In this document: one piece after another, positions 11,333 through 23,941 of the stretch
Layout of the letters: each line of letters opens with the position of its first letter
How positions within the stretch are numbered: the stretch's first letter is position 1
NCBI GenBank assembly: GCA_037039685.1
Contig: JAWNGF010000008.1
Span: 2,294,001 to 2,358,000 of the forward strand
Source: Ceratobasidium sp. AG-K
Taxonomy: Eukaryota > Basidiomycota > Agaricomycetes > Cantharellales > Ceratobasidiaceae
Length of the DNA: 64,000 nt
Reading direction: 5' to 3'
Translations under genes and position numbers: made by a program
The notes under the pieces: model-generated
The model's input: the letters and a program-made list of their open reading frames with translations, nothing else
Databases searched by the model: none
Told to the model about the DNA's origin: nothing

Positions 11333-11677
11333 AACAAGGGCAATGTGTAGCTATGTAATAATCAGAGGTCCTGTTGATAACTATTATTTCGACACAATGT
11401 CTGATCCTTCGCGGAGAGTGGCGAATTGACGCATGGGAATCGGTTTCACACGCGGGGAGACAGCCAACCGGGTTTGTTCATTGCCTACCAGGAGTTTGAA
11501 GCCGGTCGGGACGTAGTTTGAGCGCTCAATAGTGGACGACCCCGCAACGACAATGACATCATGCTTCACACTTTCCGCGTGTCGCCGAGCTCGAGAAGTC
11601 CGCTCCCGATTCGGCTCGCCCGGCTTGGCCGCGGCCAATGAACACTGGATATCACGTGAGCCAGTGTTTTACGCCGT
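11333..11677. other. Intergenic, DUF3237 gene to LCB3
   Basis: An 84-codon minus frame (11638-11384) fills most of this gap, but it has no recognisable domain and overlaps the LCB3 promoter region. I treat it as chance. No other feature is seen. Confidence 0.4.
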
Positions 11678-13702
11678 TTGAACGTCAGCCAGACACGCTG
11701 GACCGACGACGACGATACCAGCATGAACGCCTCACCCTCTTCCTCACCTCCTCCAACTGCCCTTCCATTTGCACCAGCTCCGACGCGGGTCAAGTTCCAC
11801 CTGGAAGATACGCTCATATCTCCAGAGCCGTCCCCTCAGTCGTCCGACTGCAGTGATGTTGAGCCATCGGACAGAGACAACGGCAGAGAATATGACAGCA
11901 TTGATGTTGGCGAAAAGTACTCGTTCAATTCTCAGCTGGCATCGAGGGTCGACAGCCTGGACGACGCTCCCGGGACTCTGCCAGACGAGTACTATGACAC
12001 CGCCATGGCTCCATGGCGAGCCGCGATCCGCAGGCGGTTGGTCAAGAATCTCAAGCACGAGTCAGAGTGGATCGGTGCTATGCAGGTACGTGCTCGATGT
12101 GAGCAGCTGTACCTGGTCGCTGACTCGTTGGCGAAAATAGCGAAAAATCCGGAGGCCGTTCCTCGACACATATTTTGTCTATACGTCGTCACTCGGAACA
12201 CACACGTTCTTCATGATTGTATTACCCACATTCTTTTTCTTCGGTTATCCAATGGCAGGCTATGGGTGAGCTCACATCTCGGTTGTACTGGGACCCCGCT
12301 AATTGATGTCATCCAGACTTCTCCATGTCCTGGCTGCAGGAGTCTACTTTTCGTCTTTGATTAAAGATCTCATCTGCTCTCCTCGGCCATTTGAACCTAC
12401 TGTTACCCGTCTCAGTAAGCCCTTTTACCGCACGACTCAGGGCCTCTTGTTGATTAGCCTATCTTGTTAGCTGTTGGCACCCATCAGTAAGGACTAGTGT
12501 GCCCATTTAGGCAGCTCATGATTCTAACCATTCATCCCAGTCTTGAATACGGCTTCCCGTCCACTCATTCCACCAACTCGGTCTCTATCGCCCTCTATCT
12601 TCATACCCTTGCTGGCGCGGCGTTGGCTAATGCTTCTATTTCCTTATTTACCTATCACTCCATCCAGGTAGTTTTGGCGGTTTATGCATTTAGTATCGTA
12701 TTTGGGCGGCTCTATTGCGCAATGCATAGTTTCACCGATTGTGCCGCTGGGGTCGCGGTTGGAACGGCCATTTGGGCTGCCCAACTCCAATGGGGAGAGG
12801 CTCTGGACTCGTGGATCAACAAGACCGGATGGACGGGCAAGTCTGTCGTCTGTAACTCGTTCACGTCGCTGACTCTCTTGTAGCGCCTGTCATAATCCTC
12901 GTTGCTGGTCTTTTGCTGGTACATCGTCACGCCGAGCCCGTCGATGATTGCCCGTGCTTCGAAGATGCTATTGCCTTTGTCTCTGTGGTGATGGGCGCAA
13001 CCATCGCTCGGTGGTACTTTGTCCAATTTGTTCTGTCCTCCGCCCAGCAGTCTAAATGGTCCGACTATTTCGTGTCGCGCACTCCTGGCCACTCCTTCGA
13101 TACACCATCCGGCATCGCCATCTTTGTCCTCTACGCCGCCCTCAAGATGGTCGTCGGAATCTCCGCGATCTTCATTTGGCGTATCATTGCGAAAAAGGTC
13201 CTCCTCACCATCCTCCCCCCGATCTACCGCAAGTTCTCCAGTGAAGTCGGTCCGCTGCCCACTCGTAGGTGGTATACCCCCGCTACCGATTACTCCGAGG
13301 TCCCCGCGGATGCCGCCCACCTCCGGACGGTTCCCAGTGTTATCGATCTTCCCAGCAAAACCAGTGTTGTCAAATCTGGGGTCTTGCCTCGGGCTCACAT
13401 TTACCGCAAGTTGGAGGCTGAATCCAAGCAACGAACCGGCAGGGGTTTGCCGGAGAAGAAGGGTATGCAGATGATCGAAGTTGAAGCTATCCCGGGACAA
13501 GCCAGTGTTCGAGAGGAAAAGGTGAAGCATTACGATGCAGATGGTGAGTATTCGATTCGTGCCCTGGGGGTAATCGAAACTGATGTGAGCATTGTTAGTT
13601 TTGACCAAGGTTGGCGTTTACATGGGTATTGGTGCGATCGCTACTGGTGCGATGCCTGTTCTGTTCGAGAAGATTGGATGGGGTGTAATGAACGGCGTAT
13701 GA
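11678..13702 (+). CDS. LCB3: Dihydrosphingosine-1-phosphate phosphatase (PAP2 family)
   Basis: Removes phosphate from sphingoid long-chain base phosphates at the ER, returning bases to ceramide synthesis. Seven exons: 11678-12085, 12141-12265, 12317-12414, 12471-12486, 12541-12836, 12884-13543 and 13599-13702, giving 568 aa. The three PAP2 motifs are present: KDLICSPRP at 194-202, PSTHS at 222-226, and R272-x5-H278-x3-D282 (GRLYCAMHSFTD). Several hydrophobic membrane spans follow. Exon 4 is only 16 nt, and without it the conserved RLTVGTHHLEYGFPSTH segment cannot be made. Intron 5 has a GC donor (GCAAGT at 12837). A start at 11723 (MNASPSS) is possible instead. The acidic N-terminal 100 residues are low complexity. 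Confidence 0.93.
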
Positions 13703-13862
13703 GCTGCACACTGGAACTTGACAATTGCTGAACTTTGAGATGCTGTTATAATGTTTGGATGTAGTCGCTTCATAATATGTAATAGACGGCCTGCTTAATT
13801 AATCATTTGGTGACGCACTGCATTTGATATTTCACTTTTGTCGATCTCCACCATCTGTGGCG

Positions 13863-16800
13863 ATGGGAAAACAAGGCAAATCATCTGCGAGTTCTGCAAC
13901 GAGGAAGAAACATGCGAAGAAAGCGGTAAGCATCTAGCTATCATGCATTTGAGCGTATTATAAGGTGTACCTGACAGGCCGCTCAAGACCCGTCCATTGC
14001 GATTGCCCCGGCGGCCAAGTCTCAAGGCAAGGGAAAGGGAAAGAAGAACAAAGAGCCAAAAGTAAAGCAGTACATCCCGCCACCAAAATACAAGCCGCTC
14101 GTGGAGGACCCGATCGAGTCGCTCGCTATAGCGAGTATCTTGCCACCAAATATGGTACTCTGTTTCAAAGGCTTGTCGAAGAAGGACCCTGTGACGAAAA
14201 CAAAAGCTCTAGAGGAGCTTGGTGGGTTGCTGGATGATGAGAACTGGCCGGCCGCATTACCCGTGTGGGTAGGTTCCATCGTACCTTCCCTCGCTTGATT
14301 TTTCATAACCCGCGAAAATGATAGTTGTGGCATTTCGTCCCATTATCCGTGCATCCAAGCCGAAGATTACGTGAACTAGCTGCGACTTTTCACTCGAAAT
14401 TACTTGACCGCCCTAACGTTCGCGATGAGATACAGTCCTATGTACTGCGAGATCCAGCGGCTGGGACTTTTCTGGCCGCCTGGGCGCTGGGCGCCAACGA
14501 TACTGTTCCGGCAGTCGCCACCGCATTACGAGCCAGCTGGAATTCTAGTATATCATGGTATTTCGACTCTCCCGAGGGCCAGCTGATTGATATACAAGAC
14601 CACGTCGACGATATGGTGTCGAACTTTATTCAGGCTGTGGTCGACCCCGAGCAATTATACCGACAATTTGCGCCACTCCTCGCTCACGCAACAAAAGACG
14701 GATCTGATAGCTTGGATATTACTGGCGGCGAACACGCCCAGGATCGCGATGCGAGACTTCGAACAACCGGGTTGAACACCGTCTCGTGGATACTCGGTGA
14801 GTTGCCCCGTGCAGGTAGCATGGCTAAGCCAATGATTACTAACTTGAGTAGAAGGACCTCCTAACATTATGATTTCCTCCATAACTGTTGTACTGAACCA
14901 ATTATTGTCCTCCAACCCAACTCTAGGGACTATTTTGTCTTCGTCAGACCAACCGCCCTTCCTCGCCAGCCCAGCCTCGACAAGCTGGGGGCATGGGCAG
15001 CGAGGTGTACGAATGAGTGGATGGAACCTTGTCAAAGTATTGGTTAAACGGCTCCAGCAGTAAGTGGTGGTGGTTAACCCGTTTGTAATCCCGCGCGTTG
15101 ATGAATTTGCCAGAGATCCGGCAGTTCCATCCACAGAACCATTCAATAATGAGCCTTCACTAGCGCACAAAACGTCTTTCCTCGCCAATCTTGGAGTTGC
15201 TGCGCTTCGCTCCGCGTGGACAGAGACGGACGCCGGCGTGAGGCTCGCGATGTGGGAAGGGGTTTTGCCGTTAATCACCGGTATGTATGCGCACTCTCAC
15301 AATTAAGCTCGACTCACGGAAGGCGGCGGATATTAGTTTTCCCTGAGGTATGGGAGACGACTCCTCAACCCTCTCAGATCGGGGAAACCGGCAATGACGA
15401 CCCCGATAGCGAGGGTGACGAGGATGATGCCATGGAGACGCCCTTAGTTCCTGAGATAGACTCGGCCCTAACCCTTCCGTCTGGGCAACTTGCATACGAG
15501 GATTTCTTGCGCTTCTTAGAGCTTGGCTGCTACGGTTCTGCGATTCAATCCTACCCAGCTGCTGTGATCGTACTATCCACACTGCCGCCAACGGTCTGTC
15601 TTTCGCGTGTTTGTTTATCCGCACTTTTTAACTTTTCGCCAGATATTCGCCCTTACCCAAGAGGGTTTAGAACGTTTTTTCGTGTCCTTCTGGGCGGCGT
15701 ATGATAGCAAAGCACTGAATGTACTTCCTCGTGATCGAGAGCCAACCTTGAAAGCATGGCTGTCAGCACTACTGGATTGTATAGTCTTTGTTTCGAGGAG
15801 GCTACACGCGACATCCTCCCGGTCCCAAGAGCCTGTCAATAATGCGATGGATCCTTCAAGCAGCAACTTGATATTGGTCCCAATCAATTGGTTGGCCACC
15901 GTCCTGACAGAGCTCGTCGACCATGAATTATCTCAGAATCTGTCCCAAAGCAGTGCTGGAGCGTTGGTTGGAGCTTCCCTGAAGAAACTAGAACTTCTTG
16001 ATCCAGGTTCGTCGTTCATCCTCGCTACCACTCGTGGCTAATTACTTCTTCTAGGGATGATCGAGCAGGCGTGGACCATGACGTGGGAGCCCATCTTTTC
16101 CCGTCAACTTCGACCCCATCAGACTAGCAGCAAGATCAAACTTCTGGTCTCGATTGGCTCCTTGGTACCCGATAGTATCAGCGAGAAACGAATCGATCTC
16201 ATTTTGCAACGAATGGCTCGGATGGACTTTGCCGAGGCTGAAAACCTTGATCCACTCTCGGAGAAGGCAGAGGTCCTGATCAGTTTCTGGCAATCCTTGG
16301 ACCCGTCGCATGCGCCGTGGCTTGTAGAGGTATGAACTTTACAAGGAGCACCCTTTAGGATTGGCTGAAGAAGTAGCCTAATATTAGATTACTCCCTCAA
16401 TACTAGACGACGAGTTGACCGAACGTTTGTTGGTTCTCGGTGACAGCCGAGGTATCGCTGATTTGTCAAACGGATTTCTTAATTCGTCGGCGGTACCGGA
16501 GAGCGTACGAAGAGACATCTGGGCTCAAGTGGTGGGTGCAGTGATCCGTACCTCGCGGTTCGATGTGTTCCGGAAGATCCTGGAGTCGATACGTATTACT
16601 CTACCACTCATTACGGATGGCTCCGAGCTCCATGCCATTTGCGAATCATGGATTGATCTAGCTCTTCAAGGAAAGTCGGATCATTCACAAGACATTACCA
16701 CTTTACTTGTTCACTGGGGTGAGTGACTAAGACGCTTGTCGCATCGTATTCTAAGATAGCCATAGATGTTTGCTTCACCGAATCGCAGGCAATTGAACTC

Positions 16801-18732
16801 ATGAAACAGGTTCTGAGCGCATTCATTGCTGGGACGCAGGAGTTATTGTTTGGTACCAGAAACGCTCCCGGATCCCCCAAGATCGAAGTGGTTAGCCAAA
16901 TCTTGTCTGGGATTTTTGCAAGCGACAGATTACAACAGTTTTGGGACTGGGCGAATATTGATTGGACCCGAGTGGGCGCCTCTCTTATCATATTATCTGC
17001 GTTGCCGAACCTGTCACATCCAGTGTTGACTCGATGCAAGCAAGCCCGGGACTTTTGGTCACTTCATGCTCCTTCCAAATTGCAGTTTGAAGCGACGGCT
17101 CAGGCGAAGGAGCTAATTCGAAGCTTGCTAATGGATAGCACCGCAACCCTAAGGTGCGCACGCATATAACTTCGCCAACAGACTTCAAAGCATTTAGGCC
17201 CTGACCCACTTTTATGCAGTGCCCCTGATGTTTTGGTGGTTGCTGCCAGATCGGTTCTATACGAGGATGAAAAGGTGATCCTCACAGAAGTCTTCCCGTC
17301 ACCTGCTACGTTCAACCTCGAGCTCAGGAATCTGGATGACAATCCGAGTTTAGTGCTTGCTGAGGCAGACCCCTTGGTTAGCCTAGACGAAAGGGAGCCA
17401 AGTAGCACTGCCCTATCAACCTACGACAATCAAGGTTTCTCCAAGTTCGTACGCCTTGGGTCAGCACTATCCACCATACTATCAGAGGAACGACACCTTG
17501 CGAGGGAGAACCTTTGGACATTTCGATACTTGTTGGCTTTGCAGCAGCTATGTACGGACTTTACTTCAGCTCCATTTTGGCCCTCCGATGCGATACAGCA
17601 ATCATCCGTGGCGGAAGCTCGTTCACTGCTCGAACTTGTTACACCCCTTGTGATATATCTCGGAAATTCCTTGTACTCGGACCTTTCGCTGGATTGGCAC
17701 AAACAACTTGTTTCGAAGCTGCAAATGCCAGATTTGGATAGTGGTTTCGCGCGAGACGCTCAAAGTATTGTAACGGAAGCCTATTCGATAGTAACACAGG
17801 GCGATGCCTCGTCACGTGATACAAGGCTACTTCGGCGGGTTGTACAGTTCGCACTTCGAGATTCAGAGCCCGATGTCCTTGAGTTATGGGCTGGACTCGC
17901 CCAGTCCTCATTTACCCAGTGTGAGTTTGTATTTAGTTGGCCCCTGCCTACGATGTCCCACCATTGAGCTTGCTCTCTTGAGTAGATCCCAAGGCTTCCG
18001 ATGCAATAGGGTCGGTGCTCTCTGCGAGAGGAATCGAAAGTCCCAGGCTTGATCGCTGGCGCAACGAAGTAGCAAGTCGGATTCCTAGCGTTTCCACAAA
18101 CAAGATCAATGATGTGGGGCTCACCTTGCTTCGAACCCTGCATTGCCTGGCCCCACCACCTGAGTCTGGTATCATATTTATGCCACAACAACGGGCTGTG
18201 TTTCTCGTTCAGGCTTTACAAAAGTGGATGGCTAGCGACGAGGACTTGGATACGAGCATCGAGTTACGTATCACTATCGCGATAAATCACCTCTTACCCA
18301 TCCTACAGACCGTACCAGGCGCACATTGGGACTTCATCCTAGATGTTCTTGAGAATAACCTGAGCGTAAGTGTGCGATTCACAGCTCATATTCTGTTTAT
18401 TTAGCTCAGTGTTAGGTCGAAGGAAACTCGGCGAATCTGTACCTGCTCCTGGAAACTCTACGAGGAATAACGTCTGTCCAGGAATTAGCTAAGACCAACA
18501 AGACACTTAAGGAGATATGGAAGCCACGGCAGAAAGAAATTCTCCGTGGCATCTTACAGCTATTTTTGGACACGAGGGGTTTGTTGGCTTGATGACTTCA
18601 CCGAATTTGATACTTATCATTTAGCTAGATGAACAAGAGGAGTCTGAAACAAGACGCAAGTTCCATACATGCCTTGCCGAGGCGATCCAAATGCTACCTC
18701 CAGAGGAAACCCGAGGGGAGCTTTTCGATCAG
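13863..18732 (+). pseudogene. LTN1: Listerin-type E3 ubiquitin ligase, 5' part only
   Basis: Listerin ubiquitinates stalled nascent chains on 60S subunits in ribosome quality control. The lysine-rich start is followed by VLCFKGLSKKDPVTKTKALEEL-type sequence and LPVWLWHFVPLSVHPSRRLRELA, the hallmark N-terminal HEAT region. First exons: 13863-13925, 13978-14268, 14325-14796, 14852-15059, 15114-15280, 15337-15593. Frames join cleanly, and open helical-repeat exons continue to 18732, giving roughly 1,340 codons. After the donor at 18733 only LTR sequence follows, so the C-terminal repeats and the RING domain are missing. Either a repeat inserted in an intron and the rest lies beyond the window, or the gene is broken. 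No stop codon was found inside the exons checked. It lies 160 bp downstream of LCB3, same strand. Confidence 0.88.
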
Positions 18733-18812
18733 GTACGCCTACACATTCATAACAATAGCTTTACTCTGCTCAATAATCCCCTTTCTGCTAGCTACTTTTG
18801 CTTACTTCCAGG

Positions 18813-19267
18813 CGCAGCACAAGAGAGAGAGAGAGAAGCACACAGCAATGAGACACACAACATTATTTCCCTTTGTGAGGATGCATTGATTGTGTTGTAA
18901 CCTGCTCAGAGAAGGGTTTTTTTTGAGACAATTGAGCAAAGCTCATTGGGCCTGAAAATCACTGAGAGGATCCAAAAGACGTTGGATAACCTCCTGGTCA
19001 CAAGACATGCCCCTGACAATGGTCTAGTGTTGGGTGTCTCTGTTCTCCATGCCTCTCCCTCTCCCTCTTGTGCTCATCCTGTGCCACGTTGTTTGTTGTG
19101 ATTGTTACTCCTTTATCACAACTTCCATTGCTTAGCACTTGATGTGTGTGGTTGATCAGCATGTACACTCCTCTTCTCTTTTTTCCATGTTGCTGCACTT
19201 AGATCTACATGTGCTACACACCCATCTTCATCTGATGCTCTTATCCTGCTTCATTTTGGCTTGCTGT
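18813..19267. repeat. LTR debris at the listerin break
   Basis: 18813-18860 resembles the GA-rich tail of LTR-A variants, 18892-18995 is the end of an LTR-A in minus orientation (TTGTAACCTGCTCAGAG), and about 19000-19267 is an LTR-A variant in plus orientation. Borders are ragged with no duplications. A short GA run sits at 18824-18838. Confidence 0.6.
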
Positions 19268-19779
19268 TGTCATGAGCCTTGCTCCTGACAATGGTCTGTG
19301 TGCTGCGCCTTCATTGCTTGCTAGCTGCCTTTGTTGTTGTGTTGGTTGTTTTCCCCCTGTTGTGTGGTTGTTGGCTGCCACATAATTTGTTTCGTTGTTT
19401 ACTCCTGTGTTGGTTCTTCTCACTCTTAGCCCTATGTAAGCGTGAATAAGCAGCAGGTAATCTTTGATCTGTGTTTTTTTCTGGAGCACTGCGCATTGAT
19501 CCTCATGTGCTATGCGCTCTTCTTGTTCTGATGTTCCTTTCATGCTCCTTTTGGACTGTTGTGCCTTCCTCATGTAGATAGTGCTTTCATTCTTCTGCTT
19601 ACTATAAAAGATGCAAGGGAAATTGTCTTGGAATCCCAAGGACGATTTACCTTGTTGTTTACCTGCTCTACTTCGCCCTGAGGAGGTTATCCAACATCTT
19701 TTGCAGCCTCTCAGTGATTTTCCAGCCTAAGAGCCGCTCATTAAGCATTAAACAACCCTCCTCTGAGCAAGTTGTGACA
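19268..19779 (+). repeat. LTR-A, plus orientation
   Basis: Ends are TGTCATGAGCC and AAGTTGTGACA (512 bp). It is followed by decayed pol sequence in the same orientation, so it was probably a 5' LTR whose gag was deleted. Flanking 5-mers do not match. Confidence 0.85.
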
Positions 19780-22090
19780 GGGACTCCATTTGATTTAAAT
19801 TCTACTTCACCGTCAATGTCCTTTCACATTTTTTTACTCAAACCTTCTACTGCTTGTCGCTTGGTAACTGGGACATAATTCAAGGCATGCCCTGGTTATG
19901 AAGAGCTAAGATTGACATCAATGGGTCTCCTGTTGCAGTTTGTTGGCACAAATCAATGCAAGCTCAGCTGGTGGCAGTTTCCACCCTTCAAAATGTTATC
20001 CACCCAATGTTTCTTCAGGTTTTGAGCGGCTTTGGTCATGAGTTTTTTCTCAAACTGGACCTTCATTATACCTATGACAGTGAGATCAACTTGCAGCCTG
20101 GAAAGGATGTTCCCAAGTGGCCTATCTATCCTATGAATCCCAAAGAGTCCAGTACATTGACACTAAGCTTGCTGCTGGGAAGATTAGGCCAAGCACCTCT
20201 TCTGGAGATACTCCTATGACCTTTGTTTCCAAAGGGCTTGGTGATCTAAAACTTGTAACTGATGATTCTTGCCTTACCAACAATGCCATCAAAAAGTGCT
20301 ACCCCCTGCCAGGTCAGGAAGACCTTGTGCAGAGACTGAAGCATACCAAAATTTTCACTAAGCCGGATATGCACTCTGGCTACAATTAGGTGCACAGCAA
20401 ATGAGATGAGTGGAAAACTGCCTTCAGAAGAAAATATGGCTTGTCTGAGTACTCTCAGATGCCATGCTCCTGACCATGGTCTATGTGTTGTGCTTCAGTG
20501 CTTGGTGTGCTGTTCTCCTGGTGTGTTGCGCTTATCCACTGCCATGTATTTTGTTTTGATTGTTGCCTCCTTGATGTGACTTTGCTTGCTTAGTTGTCTG
20601 CACACGTGGCTGGTTGGCATGTCACCTCTGTTCACTGATTTTCCCATGTTGCTGCACTTGGACCTCCATGTGCTACATGCACCAGTTCTTTGCCTGGAGG
20701 AGGTTATCTAACATATTTGCAGCCTCTCTGTGAGTTTCAGGCCAAAGAGCTGCACATTGGTCTTTAACAACCCTTCTCTGAGCAGGTTGTGACAAGTACT
20801 TGGTTATGCCATTTGGTCTTTGCAAAGCTCCTGCTGCCTTCCAACTCTTCATGAACAACATTTTCTCCAACCTGCTGGACATCATGGTGATTGTTCACTT
20901 GACAACATCTTGATCTTCTGTAATTCTGTTTCTGAGCATGAGGAACATGTCAAAGGAGTGCATAAGCAACTCAGGGACAAGCAGCTCTTCTGCCATCCTT
21001 TCAACCACCACCTATTTGTCATGTCAGTCAAATACATTGATCTGGTAATCGCCCCTGAGGGCTTTTCCATAGAGAAAGACAAGGTTCAAGTGGTCAAAGA
21101 GTGGCCAATTCCCCCACTGTGAAACAAGGCCAAGTGTTGCTGGGCGTTGCAAACTTCTATTGCTGTTTTGTTCCTGATTCAGGCCACTTAGGATGCCCCC
21201 TCAACTATATCACCAAGAAGGCAGTTGTCTGGCAATAGACTGAGGCTGACCAGCACTTGTTTGATGTCAGGAAGGAAGTAATTTGCATGGAACTGACTCT
21301 TGCACATCCCATAAGAAACTGCCTTACTGCTTGGAAACGGATGCTTCTGGAACTGCCCTGGGTGCTGAGTTTTCACAGCAACAGGATGATGGACACTTGC
21401 GGCCAGTTCTCTTAACCTCTCCAAGCTTCTGCCCTGCTCAGCTGAGGTCTGACACCCATGACAAGGAGCTACTGGCAATTACTTGGTCTTTTGAGCACTG
21501 GTGCCTTTGCCTGGACAGATCTGAGCAATCTATCACTGGATTGACTGATCCTCAGAACATGGAGTACCAGAAAGCAGCTAGGATGTTCAATAGGTGTCCT
21601 GCCCACTGATCACTGCTTCTTGTGGTCTACAATTTTATCCTTGATTACAGACTCGGGAAACAAGGCTGGAAAATGGACTCCTTTGTTTAGGCGCACAGAT
21701 CACACTGCGGAAGGACCTCTTCCTTAACTCATGCTGCAGATGGAACAATTGGGCTTCTCTGCTGTGATTGGTGCATCCTTTCTGGAAAACACAAAACCGC
21801 GCTTCTCAGGGACCCTAGCCTGGACACTGTGATCCCTGCTGCTTGTGAAACTTATAAAGTGCTGCGTTCACTTCCTCAGAATCTCAAGGATCACACTCTC
21901 AGCAACCAGGTTCAGTTCTACCAAGGCAGAATTGTTGTTGCAGATGAATCTGAGCTCAAACAGGAATTGCTATCTCATTTCCATGATACTGTGGCTGCTA
22001 GTCACCAAGGATGCGTAAGAACTCTAGAGCTGGTATCTAGCCACTACAACTGGCATGCAATGAAGTGTCATGTAATGACTTCCATCACAT
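19780..22090 (+). pseudogene. Decayed Gypsy pol (family A-like), plus strand
   Basis: In order: a linker before RT (EINLQPGKDVPKWPIYPM at about 20085-20140), the RT start with GDLKLVTDD and IFTKPDMHSGYN (about 20240-20390), an inserted LTR, the RT end with KYIDLVIAPEGFSIEKDK, RNase H with LETDASGTALGAEFSQQ, and the integrase N-terminus (HFHDTVAASHQG) ending at 22092. Frames shift repeatedly and stops are frequent. The catalytic YxDD is damaged. Gag and most of integrase are missing. It parallels the better-preserved minus-strand family A element at 22318-28643. Confidence 0.85.
20453..20794 (+). repeat. Nested solo LTR-A variant, duplication AGTAC
   Basis: A 342-bp shortened LTR-A variant sits inside the RT codons for the 'YLVMPFGLC' segment. 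AGTAC is on both sides (20448-20452 and 20795-20799), and the RT reads on across it. Its first bases have decayed to TCTCAGATGCC. Confidence 0.85.
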
Positions 22091-22317
22091 AGTGCTTGTG
22101 ACCTGTGGTTTATTGGCCTGTAGCCTCCTTCTTTTCATTTTCCCATGTTACTATGCTGGGATCTCCATGTGCTGCACACACATCTTCTGCTGATGTTCTT
22201 ATCCTGCTCCATTTGGGCATGCTGTGCTCCCCCCATTTGGATAGTGGTTCCTTGGTTTGCTGGCTATAAATGATGCATGGGAAATTGCCTTGGAACCTTA
22301 AGAACAATTTACCTTGT
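22091..22317 (+). repeat. LTR-A variant fragment
   Basis: A plus-orientation fragment contains GGCTATAAATGATGCATGGG and CTTAAGAACAATTTACC and ends where the minus-strand element begins at 22318. The 5' half of the LTR is missing. Confidence 0.6.
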
Positions 22318-22801
22318 TGTCACAACCTGCTCAGAGAAGGGTTGTTTGAGACTGATGAGTGGCTCTTAGGGCCTGAAAATCACTGAGAGGCTCCAAAGAA
22401 TGTTGGATAACCTCCTCAGGGCAAAGTGGAGTGGGTAAACAACAAGGTAAATTGTTCTTGGGATTCCAAGACAATTTCCCATGCATCTTTTATATCAAGC
22501 AGAAGAAAGGAAGCGCTATTTACATGAGGAAAGCACAGCAGTCCAAAAGGAGCATGAAAGGAACATCAGAACAAGAAGAGCACGTGGCACTTGGGGCTCA
22601 ATGCACAGCGCTCCGGAAAATTGACAGACCAAAGAATACATGCCAATAATTTAGATGTAGGAAGGACTAAGTGAGAGAAGCAATGACAATAGAGTAAACA
22701 ACAAAACAAACTACGTGGCAGCCAACAAGCACACAACAGGGGGAAACCAACAAACACAACAACAAAGGCAGCCAACAAGCAATGAAGGCGCAGCACACAG
22801 A
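22318..22801 (-). repeat. 3' LTR of family A element, truncated
   Basis: On the plus strand it starts TGTCACAACC and fades at about 22801 in GAAGGCGCAGCACACAGACC. The expected end (CAAGGCTCATGACA) is missing. The RNA-start segment GTAAATTGTTCTT is at 22447-22459. Confidence 0.85.
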
Positions 22802-23209
22802 CCAGCCTACTTGGAAATTGCTGCCCCAATCAGAAGCAACTGGAGGCCCTGGAAACCACCCACAACTTGCCACAGGCTCCTCTGGAAGTGGTTTAGGGCT
22901 CTGGGTATTGGAGCAGGGGTGGGTGGATTGGGCACTGGGTCTTCTCTGCGCTTGAGACATTCAAAAGAAACATGCAATTCCGTGTAGTTTCTGATGTAGA
23001 AGTGGTCTATGTACTGAGATAACGACACTTCAATCTCCAGGGGGCAGTTGTTGTAGCAATGTCAAGCAATGACCTTGTGGAACTTGCGGAAATTGCATGC
23101 AATAAAAAGGTGCCAGCAATAGAAGGGACCGCTGCGCAGGAAAGTGGGATTGTCGCTGCTGAGGTAGTACAACTAGCCAGAGCGCACAAGGTGAAAGATG
23201 TTTGGCCCT

Positions 23210-23935
23210 TTACGCAAGCAGGCATGCTTGGTAGCAGGAGGAATGAGTGCAAAGCAAAGATAGGGGGCACCAGAATCCAGCTTGCTCTTGAAGCCCTTGG
23301 GCATGTAATGCAGGTAGGTGTCTAGACTGCCCCAGCTGTTGTAGGGAGTGTTGTTGGAGGGGCAATGAATGGGCATGGTGAGCAGCAGAGAGAAGGCAAT
23401 GCAGGAGCTTGGAAGGCTTTAGTGAGGCAAGAGACACAAAAAGATGGGATTTGGAGCTGTTGGACTTGTGATGGCTTGCTGTCCTTCTAAGCTTGGGTGG
23501 AACACATGGCACCAGAGTATTTGGCCAAGGGGCTTCAGGGAAATTAGCATAGAAGTCCCACAATTTGTCCTCCAAGTGTACCAGCTCAGAAGCAGGTTCA
23601 AACGTGTCAGCAAGCAGCCTATACCCTTGCCAACAAACCCTGTACTTCCATCTTCCATCTTCCATCTTCCAATCAATCAGTTTGTCAACCTCATGGACTT
23701 CCTCTCCATCTGCTGTGATCACAGGGGGTGGTTGTTGGAAGGTTTGTTTGAAATCAGTGTCCTCCTTTACCTGAGACAGCAGTGCAACATGGAACACATT
23801 ATGGATCTTCATAGTGTCAGGCAGCTCCAAGCAACAAGCATGGGAGCCAATGCATTCCAGCACATGGAAGGGGCCATATTGCTTGTGGTCTACCTTCCAG
23901 TTGGGGTGCTGGGATTTGATGTGCCTGCCTAGCAA
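23210..23935 (-). pseudogene. Integrase C-terminal part with chromodomain
   Basis: Begins in the integrase C-terminal barrel (YGPFHVLECIGSHACCLELP), continues with MKIHNVFHVALLSQV, then the chromodomain VHEVDKLIDWKMEDGRWKYRVCWQGYRLLADTFEPASEL (about residues 85-120 of this frame). Chromodomains steer chromoviral integration toward marked chromatin. The aromatic positions Y and W are kept. The tail after about residue 150 is low complexity. Confidence 0.85.
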
Positions 23936-23941
23936 CCAAAC

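Noticed and set aside
11384..11638. 84-codon minus-strand ORF between the DUF3237 gene and LCB3
   Set aside because: No domain, no signal, and it overlaps the LCB3 promoter; probably the antisense shadow of GC-rich host DNA.
12712..13608. 298-codon minus-strand ORF across LCB3 exons
   Set aside because: Antisense shadow of the spliced LCB3 gene, which has intact PAP2 motifs in the other direction.
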